Source of the DNA: Tetrahymena thermophila SB210 | Lineage: Eukaryota; Ciliophora; Oligohymenophorea; Hymenostomatida; Tetrahymenidae | Direction of reading: 5' to 3' | DNA: 64,000 nucleotides | Assembly: GCF_000189635.1 (NCBI RefSeq) | Contig: NW_002476216.1 | Coordinates: forward strand, 62,001 to 126,000 | Shown: piece by piece, positions 52,232 to 64,000 of the stretch | Layout of the letters: the number at the start of each line of letters is the position of its first letter | Position numbering within the stretch: position 1 is the first letter of the stretch | The notes under the pieces: model-generated | The model's input: only the letters and a program-made list of their open reading frames with translations | Told to the model about the DNA's origin: nothing | Database searches by the model: none | Position numbers and translations under genes: made by a program

Positions 52232-53225
52232 AATTCTAAATTCATTTTTAATTTCTTTCTTTCTTTGAATTAAATTGTCTTGTTTGATTTTATGTTATAT
52301 AAATTACTTTATTTTTTAACAAAATCAAAAAATTTCAATTAAAATGCTAATAAATAAATAAAATATTATTTGTGGAAATATTTATTTAATAATTACTATA
52401 TAAAAATATCAAGTTCTTTTAAATTTTATTGATGATATCTATCTATCTATATTTAATTTAAGCTTCTAAATTAATAATTACTAAGAGAAAATTTGAATGT
52501 TTTATAAAATCATAATTAAAAAATAAAGAGTATGTGTGTTAAATAAAATACCTATTTAACATATTTATAATTTAATATATTTATCATTAATTAAAACAAC
52601 AAATACTTTTCATTTTTTAATAATTCATTTTAATTAATTTAAATTCATTATATTGCTAATCCTGTAATTAAAATATCACGAACTATGTAGGTATGTAATG
52701 TACAGATAGTGATATTTCATTTAATTTTTATGATTTTAAGCTAATTTTACACTTTTTCTTCTTATAAAATTTTGGGCGAATCACCCTATTTTTGCCATTC
52801 ACCTCTTTCACCTAAAAACCTGTATATTAAAAATTAATCAAATGTATAGTTTTTATAAATATTTCTGATAAAATAATTAATTTTATAATAAGCATCTTAA
52901 ATTTTAAATAGGTAAAAATGAATGATTTAGTTGTATTTAGTTATTAAAAAGCTTTGAACTGTATGCCGTTTAAAGGCACTTAACTGAAAAAAAAGGCAAT
53001 TAAGCAAAAAATAAAAAATTAGCAATTATTTTGTAAATATGTTTCTATATAACGAATGTATGAATGAATATATATATGCTCGCATGTATGAATGTATATA
53101 AAAATGTTTAAATATAGTTCTACTTACAATTTAAAAAAATAACATTTATTTTAACTAAGCAATAATTTTTCAGATTTTTAATCTAAATTAGGAGAAAAGT
53201 AGTTGTTTTATATTATTCAAATATA
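52232..53225. other. Intergenic with dispersed hairpin repeat
   Basis: Holds the second copy of the hairpin repeat (52651-52757), followed by a GC-richer patch at 52770-52820 (GGGCGAATCACCC). TG/TA-rich ATGTATGAATG tracts lie at 53055-53100. No gene seen. Confidence 0.6.
52651..52757. repeat. Dispersed hairpin repeat, copy 2
   Basis: Same element as 21717-21813 in the same orientation, with a 9-nt insertion in the loop (copy 1 GTGCAGGTACAGATG against copy 2 ATGTAGGTATG...TACAGATAG). Both stem arms (AATATCAC and GTGATATT) are unchanged between copies, whereas the loop differs. Confidence 0.75.
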
Positions 53226-56200
53226 ATGAAGACAAAGCAAATTTAAACTGAAAGGAGCTAATAGGTGAAAGCGAAGGCTTAAATTAATGAAACAGAAAGA
53301 GGATAAAAACCAACCAAAAATTAAAATGTTTTAACAGAATATCAGTATGATGAGGACTTACCATAGGATCATTAAAAAGAATCTTTGATTAAATTGTTTT
53401 TTTGCCCTGACTAAACTTTTAGACAAAGCATGAATATGACCTCAAATGCAAACAACTTTTTAGACAGCTCTTACATCACTCATTTGGACATGAATACTAT
53501 CCTATAAAGTCCTAGGAATAAATTAAAGAATATATATAAACAAAAGCTAGACTTGGATACCTCAATTAATTTTCATAATAATCGAAATAGTGGTCTTACA
53601 TCAAGTTAAAATTTTGGAGGCTTAAACTAATCAATTACAACTCAATATCCTAGCCAAGGTGGTTGTTTTGTTTCTTTTGATTCCCTATAAAAGACAAATT
53701 AACTATGAAATACAATCACCTAGGCTTATTACACTAATAAAACAGACTAAAAGAAATATTTAAAAGAACAGCTTGACTTCAACAAAAATTAAAGCTTACA
53801 ATATTAAAAACAAATTGATTTAGAATAAAAAATGGCATATAGTACTTTTATATTAGAGCACTAATATGATATATAGAGAAAGCATGCTCCAGGTTTGAAG
53901 ATAAAAAAAATAGATTACAGTTCTCTTCAACAATAATAGAGTGGTATGTAAAAATTCAATGGAGTATAAAGCTAATTAATAAAACAATAGGTTTTACATA
54001 AATCTCCAACTTAAAAAAATCTTAAAACCAATCATTTATCTCCTCTCTAAAAATGTCCCAGCAATTATTTTAAAGCTAATCCTAATAATTTTTAAAAGAG
54101 AAATCTAGAAATAGATATCTAATTGCAAGAGGAAGAAGAGAATTAGCAGCAATTACTTAGAAAAAACTTGAATTAAAAGCTAAGAAATTTAAGATTCTAT
54201 ACATATATCATGAATGACTCTAGATGGAAGCCTGATTCTAGAGAAAATCACACTTTAGTCAACAACAACGGTACTCTATTCTTGTATGGAGGTATAGGAT
54301 GTGAAATTTACAAAGAAGTAAGCTTATTTTATTTAAGTACATTAATAAATTGATAAATTGTTAAATTACAATAAATAAAATTTAGAGCTATTCCAATAAA
54401 TATTAAAAACGGTTATCCAAATAATTATAAATATTTAGATTATCTTTTACACACAAAAAATTTATTTATTTCAAATTACAGTTTTTATTTAATTTTTATA
54501 AATTTTAGTTTATAGTTGAAATTATCTAAAATATTAATTCCATCTATTAGTCCTTAATAATATAAAGTATAAAAAATTAGCAATATTAAAGATAGATTTT
54601 TACATTTGAAAATAATTCAGAATAATTATTTTTTTCATTTTTTTCAACTCTTTTTTATTAATAAATTTATTATTTTTTGAAAATGTTTTTCAATAACTTT
54701 TTATTATCTAAATTATTAATTAAAAAAAAATAATATTTAGGTTAGTGCTCTCAATACTGAAAACTGGTAATGGTTTGATTTAAATTAAGATGGTGATTAA
54801 CCATCTGAGGGGAGATAAGGACATTCTTTAGTTTGTTATAAGAATTAATTGGTTCTTTTCGGGGGAGAGAGAAAATACAATAAGAATGTAAGGATAAGAG
54901 AGTGTTTTAGCGATTGTAGAATTTTCAACTTGAATACCAGATAATGGACTCTTGTTAGATAATTTGGGGATTTTCTTGAGAGTAGGAGAAACCACACGGC
55001 TTGTTTAGTTGGAAAATTTTTAATAATAATCGGTGGAGTAGATTCTAATGGAAAATACTTAAATGATGTATGTTCTGTTAACTTAGAAACTAGCAAATCG
55101 TAAATTTTTTATTGTAAAATAAATAATAAAAATTTAAATTGATAAGAATACATCTAGATTAAATCGATGGTTATGCAGATGGAATAGCTTTTAGTGCATG
55201 CTGTTCGGTTTTCAAAAATGAAACCAAAATCGAAAATTTATACCTTCCGTTTGAGAAAGCATAAGCAAAATAAAATAAAGGAATCAATTAATCTTACTTG
55301 CAAGGTATTTATGTGTTTGGAGGAAGACAAGAAAATGGAGATGCTTTAAATAACTTAAGGGTACTTCAATTAGGCAGAAAACCTTTGAAATGGATTGATC
55401 TCGAATTCACAGGTTAATAGCCTGAAGGTAGATTCAGTCACACTTTAAGCTACTATAAAGAGTTCAATTCTTTAATTTTAGTGGGTGGTAGAAATGAAGT
55501 TTATTATTCAAAGTAAGGTTCAAACATATTTTAGGATATTTATATGTTTTCTCTTGAGTTTTCTGAGTGGATTAAAATTGACATGAGAGGTGGTGAATAC
55601 TAAGCAAGATGTTCTCACTCTGCAGCTATCATTGATACCAAAATTATTATATTTGGCGGTATTTCTCATCAAGGAATATGCAGCTCAGATTTGTATAATA
55701 AATTTATTTTATTGAATGAGTTAAAATTTATATTCTAAACAGGTTAGTAATCGAATTAGATCAGAAAAAATGTCAATCCTTCTTAAAGGAGCACAACCAG
55801 CGAATTCAAGAAATAGATAATAAAAACTAAAAAAATTCTATGCAGCTGAAACATTAATTCTCAATTGATGGGATTATTTCTAATGAAAATTATATATTTT
55901 AGGTACCTTCTTCATGCAGACAGAATAAATACTTAACAGTGAAAAATAAAATTAGCTCAAATCGCAATTAACTAAATTTTAAGAGTGAATATTTTCCTGA
56001 CAATAATAATTAATAGTATGAAAATACAAAAGAACACGAACATCAATAGGCTATTATCTAAAGTAGGCATAACTTAAATCATCATATTAACAACCATTAA
56101 AACTCAAATACAAATGATAGAGTACATGCAAAATTTGAAAAGTGTAAAACATTTCTACCTTTACCATTAGTACCTAAAAGAAATACTCTTTTGTTTGGAA

Positions 56201-56352
56201 ATTTAACTTATGAATCTTAAAAAAGACTTTCAATATAAAAAATATTCTAAGATAAAAAACTCACATAAAATGTTTAAAAAGTAGACTAAAAAAGTAATTT
56301 GTCTGAAAGTAGCAAGATTTCTAGCAACATTTCTTTTGGACAAGATATTTGA
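53226..56352 (+). CDS. Kelch-repeat protein with disordered N-terminus
   Basis: ATG 53226, introns 53670-53723 (54 nt), 54318-54740 (423 nt), 55100-55146 (47 nt) and 55693-55742 (50 nt), TGA 56350-56352, 850 aa in phase. Residues 1 to about 320 are Q/N/K-rich with a coiled-coil part (KKYLKEQLDFNKNQSLQYQ). A Kelch beta-propeller covers about 320-650. Its units include NHTLVNNNGTLFLYGGIG, GHSLVCYKNQLVLFGGER, NHTACLVGKFLIIIGGVD, IYVFGGRQENGDALNNLRVL, SHTLSYYKEFNSLILVGGRN and CSHSAAIIDTKIIIFGG, each with the paired glycines. A basic, Q-rich tail closes the protein. The propeller is a protein-interaction platform; the role is unknown. The 54-nt intron is inferred because the unspliced frame contains TGA at 53706-53708. 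Confidence 0.88.
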
Positions 56353-57960
56353 CTTTTTATTACTTAAATATAAATTTAACTAAAAAAATTAAAATTGGCA
56401 TTCACTCAAGAAAAAAATAAATAAGTTTTGTTAATCACTTTTATAGTTAAAATGACAAAACTATAAAGAGCGAATAAGGTTGATAAATTTAGCTGATTAG
56501 CAAAGACAGACTATAAAAAAGTTTACATTAAAATATTGAATTGTTTTAAAAGAAAATATCCTTGAACTATATTAATTATAAAAGAAAAAAATATTTAACA
56601 AAACTATAAAAGAATAAATTATTTCTTTCATTAAATTGACAATTGTTTATCAAAAAAAGAGGGAGATTAAACAATTGTTTTGAAAAATTTTGATATATCT
56701 TTAATGCAATCTTTATTTGTATTAATCTTTTTTTAATTTAGTTCATGTAAATTAAGATTTGTTTTTTAATTAAAATATATATTCAGAAGATATTCTTTTT
56801 AAAAAGGTAAAAATTGATTGATGCTATTCCATTAAATTTTTCCATTTATTGTGACTGGCCTCTTGAACTTTCTGCTTTTTTCTATTAAATAAAATCATAT
56901 ATATGATTTTTTATAATTAAAAAAAAAATAGAATTTTTTAAAAGAAAAAAATCTTTGAACTATTTTATATAAAAGAAAAAAATATTTAACAATATTATAA
57001 AAGAATAAATTATTTCTTTCATTAAATTGACAATTGTTTATCAAAAAAAGAGGGTGATTAAACAATTGTTTAGAATAATTTTGATAAATCTTTAATACAT
57101 GCTTTCTAATTATTTGTAGTAATCTATTTTTTAATTTACTTCTTGTAAATTAAGATTTGCTTTTTAATTGAAATATCTATTCAGAAGATATTCTTTTTAA
57201 AAGGTAAAAATTGATTGATGCTATTCAATCAAATTTTTTGATTTAATGCGACTCATGAACTTTATTATTTTTTCTATTAAATAAAATCATATATATGATG
57301 TTATAAAATTAATAAAAAATATTGAATTGTTTGAAAAGAAAAAATCCTTGAACTAACTATATTTTTTATAAAAAAAAATATTTAGCAATATTATAAAAGT
57401 TTAAATTATTTCTTTGATTAAATTGACAATTGTTTATCAAAAAAAGAGCATGATTAAACAATTTTTTAGAATAATTTTGATAAATCTTTAAAGCATGCTT
57501 TCTAATTATTTGAAGTAATTTTTTTTTTAGTTTACTTTATGTAAATTAAGATTTTTTTTTAATTAAAACATATTCAGAAGATATTCTTTTTAAAAGGTAA
57601 AAACTGATTGATGCTATTCAATCAAATTTTTTCCAGGTAATAAAACTAACCTCTTGAACTTTATGCTTATTTCTATTAAATAAACAAAATAAATCATACA
57701 TTTCATATGAAGTTATATAATTAGTAAAAAATTCTTTCCACAAATATTCTTTTTTACAATTATTAATAAAATAATACTGATAGAAGATTTCAAATTATTA
57801 TTTTTTTTGATATAGTATTTTACTCATAATTTAGTTGTTATGCGTATCTTTTTACTAAATACTTTAAAAATTTATAATATCAGAGATCAAATTGATAATT
57901 AATATAATTATAAAAACTTCAATTAATTAAATTAAGTAAAAGTAAATAGATATTATCAAA
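56353..57960. other. Intergenic with a three-unit tandem repeat
   Basis: 1.6 kb between the Kelch gene and the dehydrogenase gene. Most of it is the repeat array described separately. The last 230 bp before 57961 are the likely dehydrogenase promoter. Confidence 0.6.
56533..57730. repeat. Tandem array, three units of ~390-395 bp
   Basis: Units are at about 56533-56924, 56925-57319 and 57320-57730, all in direct orientation and clearly similar throughout. Landmarks in each: TTGAACTA, AATTGACAATTGTTTATC, CAGAAGATATTCTTTTTAAA, GGTAAAAATTGATTGATGCT (AAACTGATTG in unit 3), and a TTGAACTT or TGAACTT before TTCTATTAAATAAA. Units 1 and 2 carry a perfect 11-bp inverted repeat (ACAATTGTTTA / TAAACAATTGT) around an 18-nt loop; unit 3 has one mismatch. 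No shared open frame was found. Confidence 0.85.
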
Positions 57961-59029
57961 ATGGCTTAGTCTGCAATTAAAACTATCGGTTGGATTGGAA
58001 CTGGTGTTATGGGTAAGTCTATGTGCTTACATTTGTTAAACGCTGGTTTCTAGCTAAATGTTTACAATAGAACTGCTAGTAAGGCTGACGAATTAGTCAG
58101 TAAAGGAGCCAAGTTTTTAGCTCCTGAAGATTTAGCTAAAAATTCTGATGTAGTATTTTTGATGCTTGGTTATCCTCATGATGTCTAATAAATGGTATTA
58201 GGTGAATAAGGAATTTTAAAGCACATGAAAAAAGGTTCCTTATTGATTGACCACACTACATCCGCTCCTTCTCTTGCTGTAGAAATTGCAGCCGAAGCAT
58301 AAAAGTATGGAATCGAAAGTATTGATGCCCCAGTTAGTGGAGGTGATATCGGAGCTAGAGAAGCTAGATTAGCAATTATGTGTGGCGGTTCCCAAGCTGC
58401 TTTTGATCTTGCTCTTCCTATTTTATAAAAGTATGGTGCAAATATCTAATTATTAGGTGGCGCAGGAGCAGGATAACACACCAAAATGACTAATTAAATT
58501 TTATTAGCTAGCAATATGTTAGGTGTTGTTGAAGGCTTACTCTATGCTCATAAGGCTGGATTAGATTTAGATTAAGTAATTAATCTTATTAAGACTGGTG
58601 CTGCCTCATCTACTGCATGGCACGTTCTTGGCTCAAGAATGGTTAAGCGTGACTTTGAAGTAAATTCTTTAATAATAAACATTCTAAAATTCTATTAAAA
58701 TACAAAAAAAATAAGATATATTTTAACAAAGCTATAATTTATAAAATATCTTTTTTGATGATAAAAATTTTGTTTTTTAAATCTTTGTTTTTCTTAGTTT
58801 AATTATTTTTATTAAATAATAGCCTGGCTTCTATGTAGAGCATTTTATTAAGGATATGGATATTGCCTTAGAAGAGGCCAAAAGAGCTAACTTATGTCTC
58901 CCTGGATTAGGCTTAGTAAAGTAATTTTATCATGCCTTAGTTGCATAAGGAGGTGCTCGTAATGGAACTTAAGCTATCATTAAAGTTTTAGAATAAATGA
59001 ACAATGTTTAAATCGGAAAGAAATAATGA
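57961..59029 (+). CDS. 3-hydroxyisobutyrate dehydrogenase / beta-hydroxyacid dehydrogenase
   Basis: ATG 57961, exons 57961-58659 and 58823-59029 (163-nt intron GTAAAT...TAG), TGA 59027-59029, 301 aa, the usual size. The Rossmann motif GWIGTGVMG sits at residues 10-18. [12 protein letters not shown] follows, then [12 protein letters not shown], the substrate-binding block DAPVSGG at about 122-128, and the catalytic lysine K175 in GAGQHTKMTNQ. These define the NAD(P)-dependent beta-hydroxyacid dehydrogenase family. Within it the choice between 3-hydroxyisobutyrate (valine breakdown), tartronate semialdehyde reductase and glyoxylate/succinic-semialdehyde reductase cannot be made from motifs alone. 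The N-terminus (MAQSAIKT) lacks an obvious mitochondrial targeting helix, so a cytosolic reductase is quite possible. It uses many GGT/GCT codons, suggesting good expression. Confidence 0.93.
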
Positions 59030-60440
59030 ACAAAATAAAATATTTTATTAATTTGTATGTATATTTTTTTATATATATTTTGAAAAAAATATAATCTATT
59101 AATACAAATTAATTATAATTTTCTATCTTTAAATTTATATTTATTTCTATTGTGTGAATCTTTTTTAAAAAAAATATTATTCTTTTTTTTTTAAATATTA
59201 CTATTCCTAAACTAAATATATAAATTGGGATATTTGTTGAACATCGAATTAATATTTATTTATAAACAGATCTTAAATATAGTTGGTATTTTTGAAAAAT
59301 TGAGTATATTGCCCGAACTCATTAAAATTGTTAGGTGCAAGATCCATATTCATGAAGTATATATTTTTTAAATATTTAACAACAATGATGTTTATTTTTC
59401 AAATTTGTGGTATATAAAATATAAATGTCCCTGTAAAACTTTTATTTAATATTATGATTGAAAATAAAAACTGTATTACGAAAATTAAAATTTTATGCAT
59501 TTATTATGAGAGTAAAATAATGAATGATTGAGTTATTGTAGAAAGATAGAATATGGATAAAATATAAAACCAAGCAAGAATACTTATTTATTTTAAATAG
59601 CTTTATTATAAAACTGATTGATTGATTATTGAAGGAAATTTAAGGAATTAAAATAGTGGTTGTTTAGTAATAATAAAGGAAATTCAATCTATCTAATTTG
59701 GGACAATTTAATGGTTACTCATGCTGATTCAATCAAATGATTCAGAGTAAATGGTACAAAATGAGATTGAAAGACTGACTGTCTATCTATCTGATTTATT
59801 TGGTTAATGGTTGGTAAACAACTTAATTACTTGATTGAATATTGAGTAGACTTGTAATTAAATTCCTTGTATTAATTTTAGGCAAGTAGAATGATAGGAA
59901 TTTATTTATAAGTATGTATATATTATTATTTATGATCTATATTACATTATAAAATTACAAAAATTAAGAGAAATAAAAGATTTTTAATCATAGATTTATT
60001 TGATCTAATGCTATTAATTCTTTTTCCAGAATATAACTTAGTTATTAAATTTAGAGTCTTCGAAAGTTTGCTCCTTTTTGATAGATAGATAATTAGACAG
60101 ACTTATAAACATTGCACTATTAAACACTTTGCCTATTATTTAAGTTATTTTCTGTTTGATTTAATTATTTCTGCTGTTTAAAATGTTAAATGAGTCAGTG
60201 ATTGATTGATTGATTTATTGAATGAGTAAGTCAGTAAGTATGTATGTTAGGGTTGAAGCAAGCAAACAAATATCTCCAGATGGCATTAATTTAGTATAAG
60301 ATATAATTATATAAAAGTTACTTTTTTAGGATTATTAATTTATTATAATTACTATTACTATGAGAGTATTTTGATTTTTATTTATATTTATTATTATTTT
60401 ATTTATTTATTTATTTTTTTATTTTTAATATTTGCTTGAA
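59030..60440. other. Intergenic
   Basis: 1.4 kb between convergent genes. It contains GATT/GTAT tetranucleotide tracts at 60200-60250 and TTTA repeats at 60385-60425. No gene seen. Confidence 0.6.
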
Positions 60441-63400
60441 TCAAGATTGATTTTGGATTTCAATCTTTGAGTTTCTTGCACTATTAAACCTTGTACTCAC
60501 ATTGGTAGAGTTATTAATCATATTCAAAGGATTTTAATTATTGAAATTAAGTTTTGTGCAATCATATTCGTAGCCATCAAACATGCCTTTTTTAAATAAG
60601 TATTTTAATTATTTTTTATTTCCAAATAAATTTACTTTAAACAGAATTTCTTCTCAACATGAGCTCATTTTATCCATTTATATCAGGGTTACTATCTTTT
60701 CTATCAACATTTGCATGATAATTTTCTTCAGTTTGCTGTTTTAATGCCAAAAAACATTTATTTTAAGTATAATTATTATTTTTTATTACACTTGGTACAT
60801 AAGGAGGCTCTATTTCTTTATTTATAAGTTTTTACCATGGGAATCCTTTGAACCAAGGATGGTTTTTAACTTCTTCTGGGCCATTTAATCCTAATCTATT
60901 CATAGGTTTTCTTTGGATAAGCTATTTTTAAAAGAAATATTTTTATTTATCTTGATAAACTTGTAAATTCTTTCTTACTCTGTTGCAAAAATCAGCAGCT
61001 TCGAGCGACCATTTATCAGGTACTTCACTTTTTTTTATTTGAACTTATCTTGCTAATATTTGATCTCTAATTTCTTGTCTAGTTCTACCCAAGTATGGAC
61101 GTCTACCCATCATACATTCATAAACAATAATTCCTAAGGCATAGTAGTCAACTGCGACACCATGATTTTATCTGCACATTACTTCTGGCGCTGTTGATAT
61201 TTTAATATTAATTTAAAAGAAAAAAATTAAAATAACTAAAAAAATACCCATATAACCTGGTGTTCCTGAAGTATCACTGCTATTCTCAGGTTTCCATATT
61301 CTAGCTATACCCAAATCAGTAATTCTAAGGTAGCCTTTAAATTAATTAATATAAGTTATTTATCATGAGTTAGTAATCTTTTATCTGTGGGAATTTAGAT
61401 AGAATTTCATAAATTAACAATCATACAAATAAATAAATAGAAGTACTTACTGGATTTATTCAAAATTAATTAAAATTTAGAATTAAAATTTTATTTACCT
61501 TTATTATCAAAGACCAAATTTTCTGGTTTTATATCTCTGTGGAGAATTCCATTTTGGTGTAAATACTCTAGACCTACTACAATGCAAGCTGCGAAGAACT
61601 CTAAATTTGTATAAAGTTATAAAATAATTATATCTTTAGTTCAATAAGAACAAAAAAAAGTGATATCTTTTAACTTAAAACATAAAAAGTATCTGGTATA
61701 TTTCTTTAATTATCTCATCCCTAACGCAAATTGTGGTCAATTATAAATTATTTCGAAATTAAAATTAATATGTGGGTGAATTTAGGCTGGCTTTTTTAAT
61801 CTAGAAATCTTCTATGGAAAAGTAAACCAAAATATTTTTAATGTAATCTTTACTCTTGAAAATTTATTTTATATAATGCAAATTTGTAATTTCGCTCGCT
61901 ACTTACTTTTTAGAATAAATTGGAAATTATAGAAAATAAAATGCTTCGTTTAGCTTATGTTTTTATTTTTAATTGTAATTCTCATTTGAAGTTTTGAATT
62001 AACAGCAGCAGTGCTTTATCTAAGATCTAATTAGAAGATTAGATAATTTGACTATTTTGATTTGATTTTGTCTATTACTGCAATAAAATTTCTTCCGTAG
62101 ATGAATGTAAATTAGCTAGCATCTTATTTATTAAACCTATTTAGCTACTTGTTTGTATTGATTTACTTGAATAAAATTCAAATAATTTTTTCAAATTTTA
62201 TCGGAAGTATTTTGTTTTGTTTTTGTAATAATTAGTCTACCTAAAAATAATTCAATAAATGCATTCATTTTATTTGAAGTTTTTATTTTTTTGATGAGAT
62301 ACTTTTTATTTTTTAGCTAGAAGTTTTTTATAGTTGATTTATTACTTGTTTGCTATTCTGTAAATCTTCTATGGCGAGATATGTGAAAACGAAGATCTCC
62401 TCCAGTAAGCAAATCCATAACTAAATATAAATTTGAGCGATCTGAAAAGGCATAAATCATATTAATTAGAAAGCTGTTTAAAATAAAATTATATTTAATT
62501 GAGTATGATAGGCATTTTTAAAATTTAAAGGTAGCTGAAGCTAGCTTTTCTTTTATGCTCGTTCAGCAGAGAAAAGCTCTTATAATTTTTAACTCAAATA
62601 ATTTAAGCTATTTATTTACTCATGTCTCAGGGATGAGAGAAGCTGCTTTTCATTCATAACCGATTGGACACTGCGTTTAGAAATAATCCTATTTAATAAT
62701 GTGAATAGATTTAAATGGATTTTAATTTTCAACTATGAATTTTATGATTATAGATAGTAAAATAATAAATAGATAGAGTTATTTGATCTGAAGCTATGAA
62801 TAAAATAACTTAACTCTTTAACTAAGAGAAGAAAATAATAACTATTGTAAATTTTATGATCAGCTATATTTAATTCCATGAAATATTAAAATTGACATTG
62901 CTTTTATTGGAAACTATTCTAAAGTTAATTTTTGGTTTGTGCCTTATTCTAATTTTAAAGTAATTTGCAATTGTTCTAATGAAAAATGAAAATATACTTT
63001 GATTTTGACATTTCTTTGAGCGCGTATAGCTGCTTTTATTTCTTGCTTTCTACTTTCCAAACCTATTAAAAAATAGAAAGAGATTCAACATATATGCTAT
63101 GATTTGAATTAACAAAATATGAAGAAAGAAAACTCTTTTTATTTAAAAGCTTTCTTTGTTTCTTTTTGCGTTTGCAGCGTTTATAACTTAATAGATTTCT
63201 CTATATACCTTTCCAAAACCACCGCGGCCAATAACAAAATGGAAATAGAAATTTTAAACTGAGAGACCTAGTTTTAAAATGATATTTTAATGATTTCAAT
63301 AAATGAACATTGACATTTAGGTATCAATCTAAATGATAAAGCTAAAACAAACAATGAGAGTGAATGATATAAATTAAAATAAACTCAATTTGTTTCAAAT

Positions 63401-63523
63401 ATTTAAACAATAATAGAGTTGTTGCTTTTAGATAAAAAATTATTCATGATGGTACTTAAAAATAAAATATTTTTTACTAGAAACGTCATTCTATTCAACT
63501 GGTCTTGGACATGTTGTTCCCAT
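60441..63523 (-). CDS. YANK/STK32-like AGC protein kinase, predicted N-myristoylated
   Basis: ATG 63523, introns 63268-63477, 63063-63208, 62689-62997, 62474-62619, 61601-62345 (745 nt), 61335-61498, 61191-61247, 60922-60978 and 60587-60635; TGA 60443-60441. The total is exactly 400 codons (399 aa). The N-terminus is MGTTCPRP: Gly2 fits N-myristoylation and Cys5 palmitoylation, so membrane attachment is likely. The kinase domain has GRGGFGKV at 29-36, catalytic lysine K51 (YALKEMSK), and [20 protein letters not shown] has D145, followed by TDLGIAR (D163, DLG in place of DFG), then APE and [26 protein letters not shown] and the myristoyl start point to the YANK/STK32 branch of the AGC group. 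All catalytic residues are present, so it should be active. Confidence 0.95.
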
Positions 63524-64000
63524 CACTAATTAAATTCAAATATTCTCTATGGATTTCTAATTTTCGTTGCCTAGTTAAGACTCTTACTTATTGCTTTTTT
63601 CTTAATTTTAATATTGGTGTTGAAGTAATGCTCTAAACTCTATAACTTTTGAGCTCGCTTAATAATTTGCTTTAATATTTAATTTCTTTGCTTCTTATTT
63701 GTTTATTTATTTTTTTCTTTTTTTTTGTTTGTTTTCAATCAAACCTTTAGAAAACTATTAAAAAAACAATCAATATGATGTTTCTTTTGAAAAATAATTA
63801 AAAATAAACAAATAAATAAATATATTAATTAATAAATTAATTAATGAATGAATGAACGATAATGAATACATTTTTTTCTATCATTCTCATTTGTTTCTTT
63901 GCTTCTATACAAGTTTTTTGTTTAACAATCAGCCAAAAATAATAATAAAAAACAAATAAATCAATTAAATGCAGACTTAATTATATTTCTTAATATTTTT
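63524..64000. other. Kinase promoter side, simple repeats
   Basis: Upstream of the kinase gene. It contains AAAT/AATGA tetranucleotide tracts at 63795-63860. A T-rich tract at 63700-63735 lies within 220 bp of the start codon. No gene seen before the window ends. Confidence 0.6.

Noticed and set aside
53706-53708. In-frame TGA in the Kelch gene as a possible selenocysteine codon
   Set aside because: It lies in a low-complexity region with no partner cysteine homologues, and a 54-nt GT-AG intron removes it while keeping the frame.
1-64000. Telomere repeats, rDNA, tRNAs, CRISPR arrays, virus-like elements
   Set aside because: I looked for CCCCAA/TTGGGG runs, rRNA-like conserved blocks, cloverleaf structures, regularly spaced palindromic repeats, and reverse transcriptase, integrase or capsid motifs and saw none.

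Overview
The window looks like macronuclear DNA of a ciliate, almost certainly Tetrahymena or a close relative. Base composition is extremely AT-rich. Long conserved proteins read through TAA and TAG as glutamine and stop only at TGA. Introns are mostly 47 to 90 nt with GTA-like donors and TAG/AAG acceptors, and many proteins carry Q/N-rich stretches. In the standard code nearly every gene falls apart, so I rebuilt the gene models by hand with the ciliate code. For every complete model except one (44429-46330, where one junction has two equivalent choices), splice phases agree and the summed exons are a multiple of three.

Layout. 1-6900 (+): three tandem copies of a ciliate-type membrane-protein gene. 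The first is intact but cut by the window edge; the other two are decayed. 7.8-11.3 kb (-): B-box/coiled-coil/Kelch protein. 13.0-19.0 kb (+): two intact tandem paralogues of the same broad membrane-protein type as the first array. 19.6-20.9 kb (-): a small starch-binding (CBM20) protein with a duplicated exon. 22.5-26.9 kb (-): a cytosolic carboxypeptidase (CCP/Nna1, M14 family), likely a tubulin-modifying enzyme. 29.1-36.2 kb (-): a seven-intron coiled-coil protein and an orphan protein. 37.0-37.8 kb (+): ankyrin-repeat protein. 39.1-43.3 kb (-): a TBC Rab-GAP with a huge Q/N-rich N-terminus. 44.4-46.3 kb (-): an orphan Q/K-rich protein. 48.7-49.6 kb (+): Cu/Zn superoxide dismutase. 51.1-52.2 kb (+): small zinc-finger protein. 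53.2-56.4 kb (+): a second Kelch protein. 58.0-59.0 kb (+): 3-hydroxyisobutyrate-dehydrogenase-like enzyme. 60.4-63.5 kb (-): a YANK/STK32-like AGC kinase with a predicted N-myristoylation site.

The genes are monocistronic, on both strands, and separated by 0.5-2.4 kb of AT-rich DNA; nothing suggests operons or one joint pathway. The least explained non-coding elements are a hairpin repeat shared by two intergenic regions 31 kb apart (21.7 and 52.7 kb), a three-unit array of about 390 bp with a conserved hairpin (56.5-57.7 kb), and a decayed array of about 215 bp (47.0-47.7 kb). I saw no tRNA, rRNA, CRISPR, telomere repeat or virus-like element.
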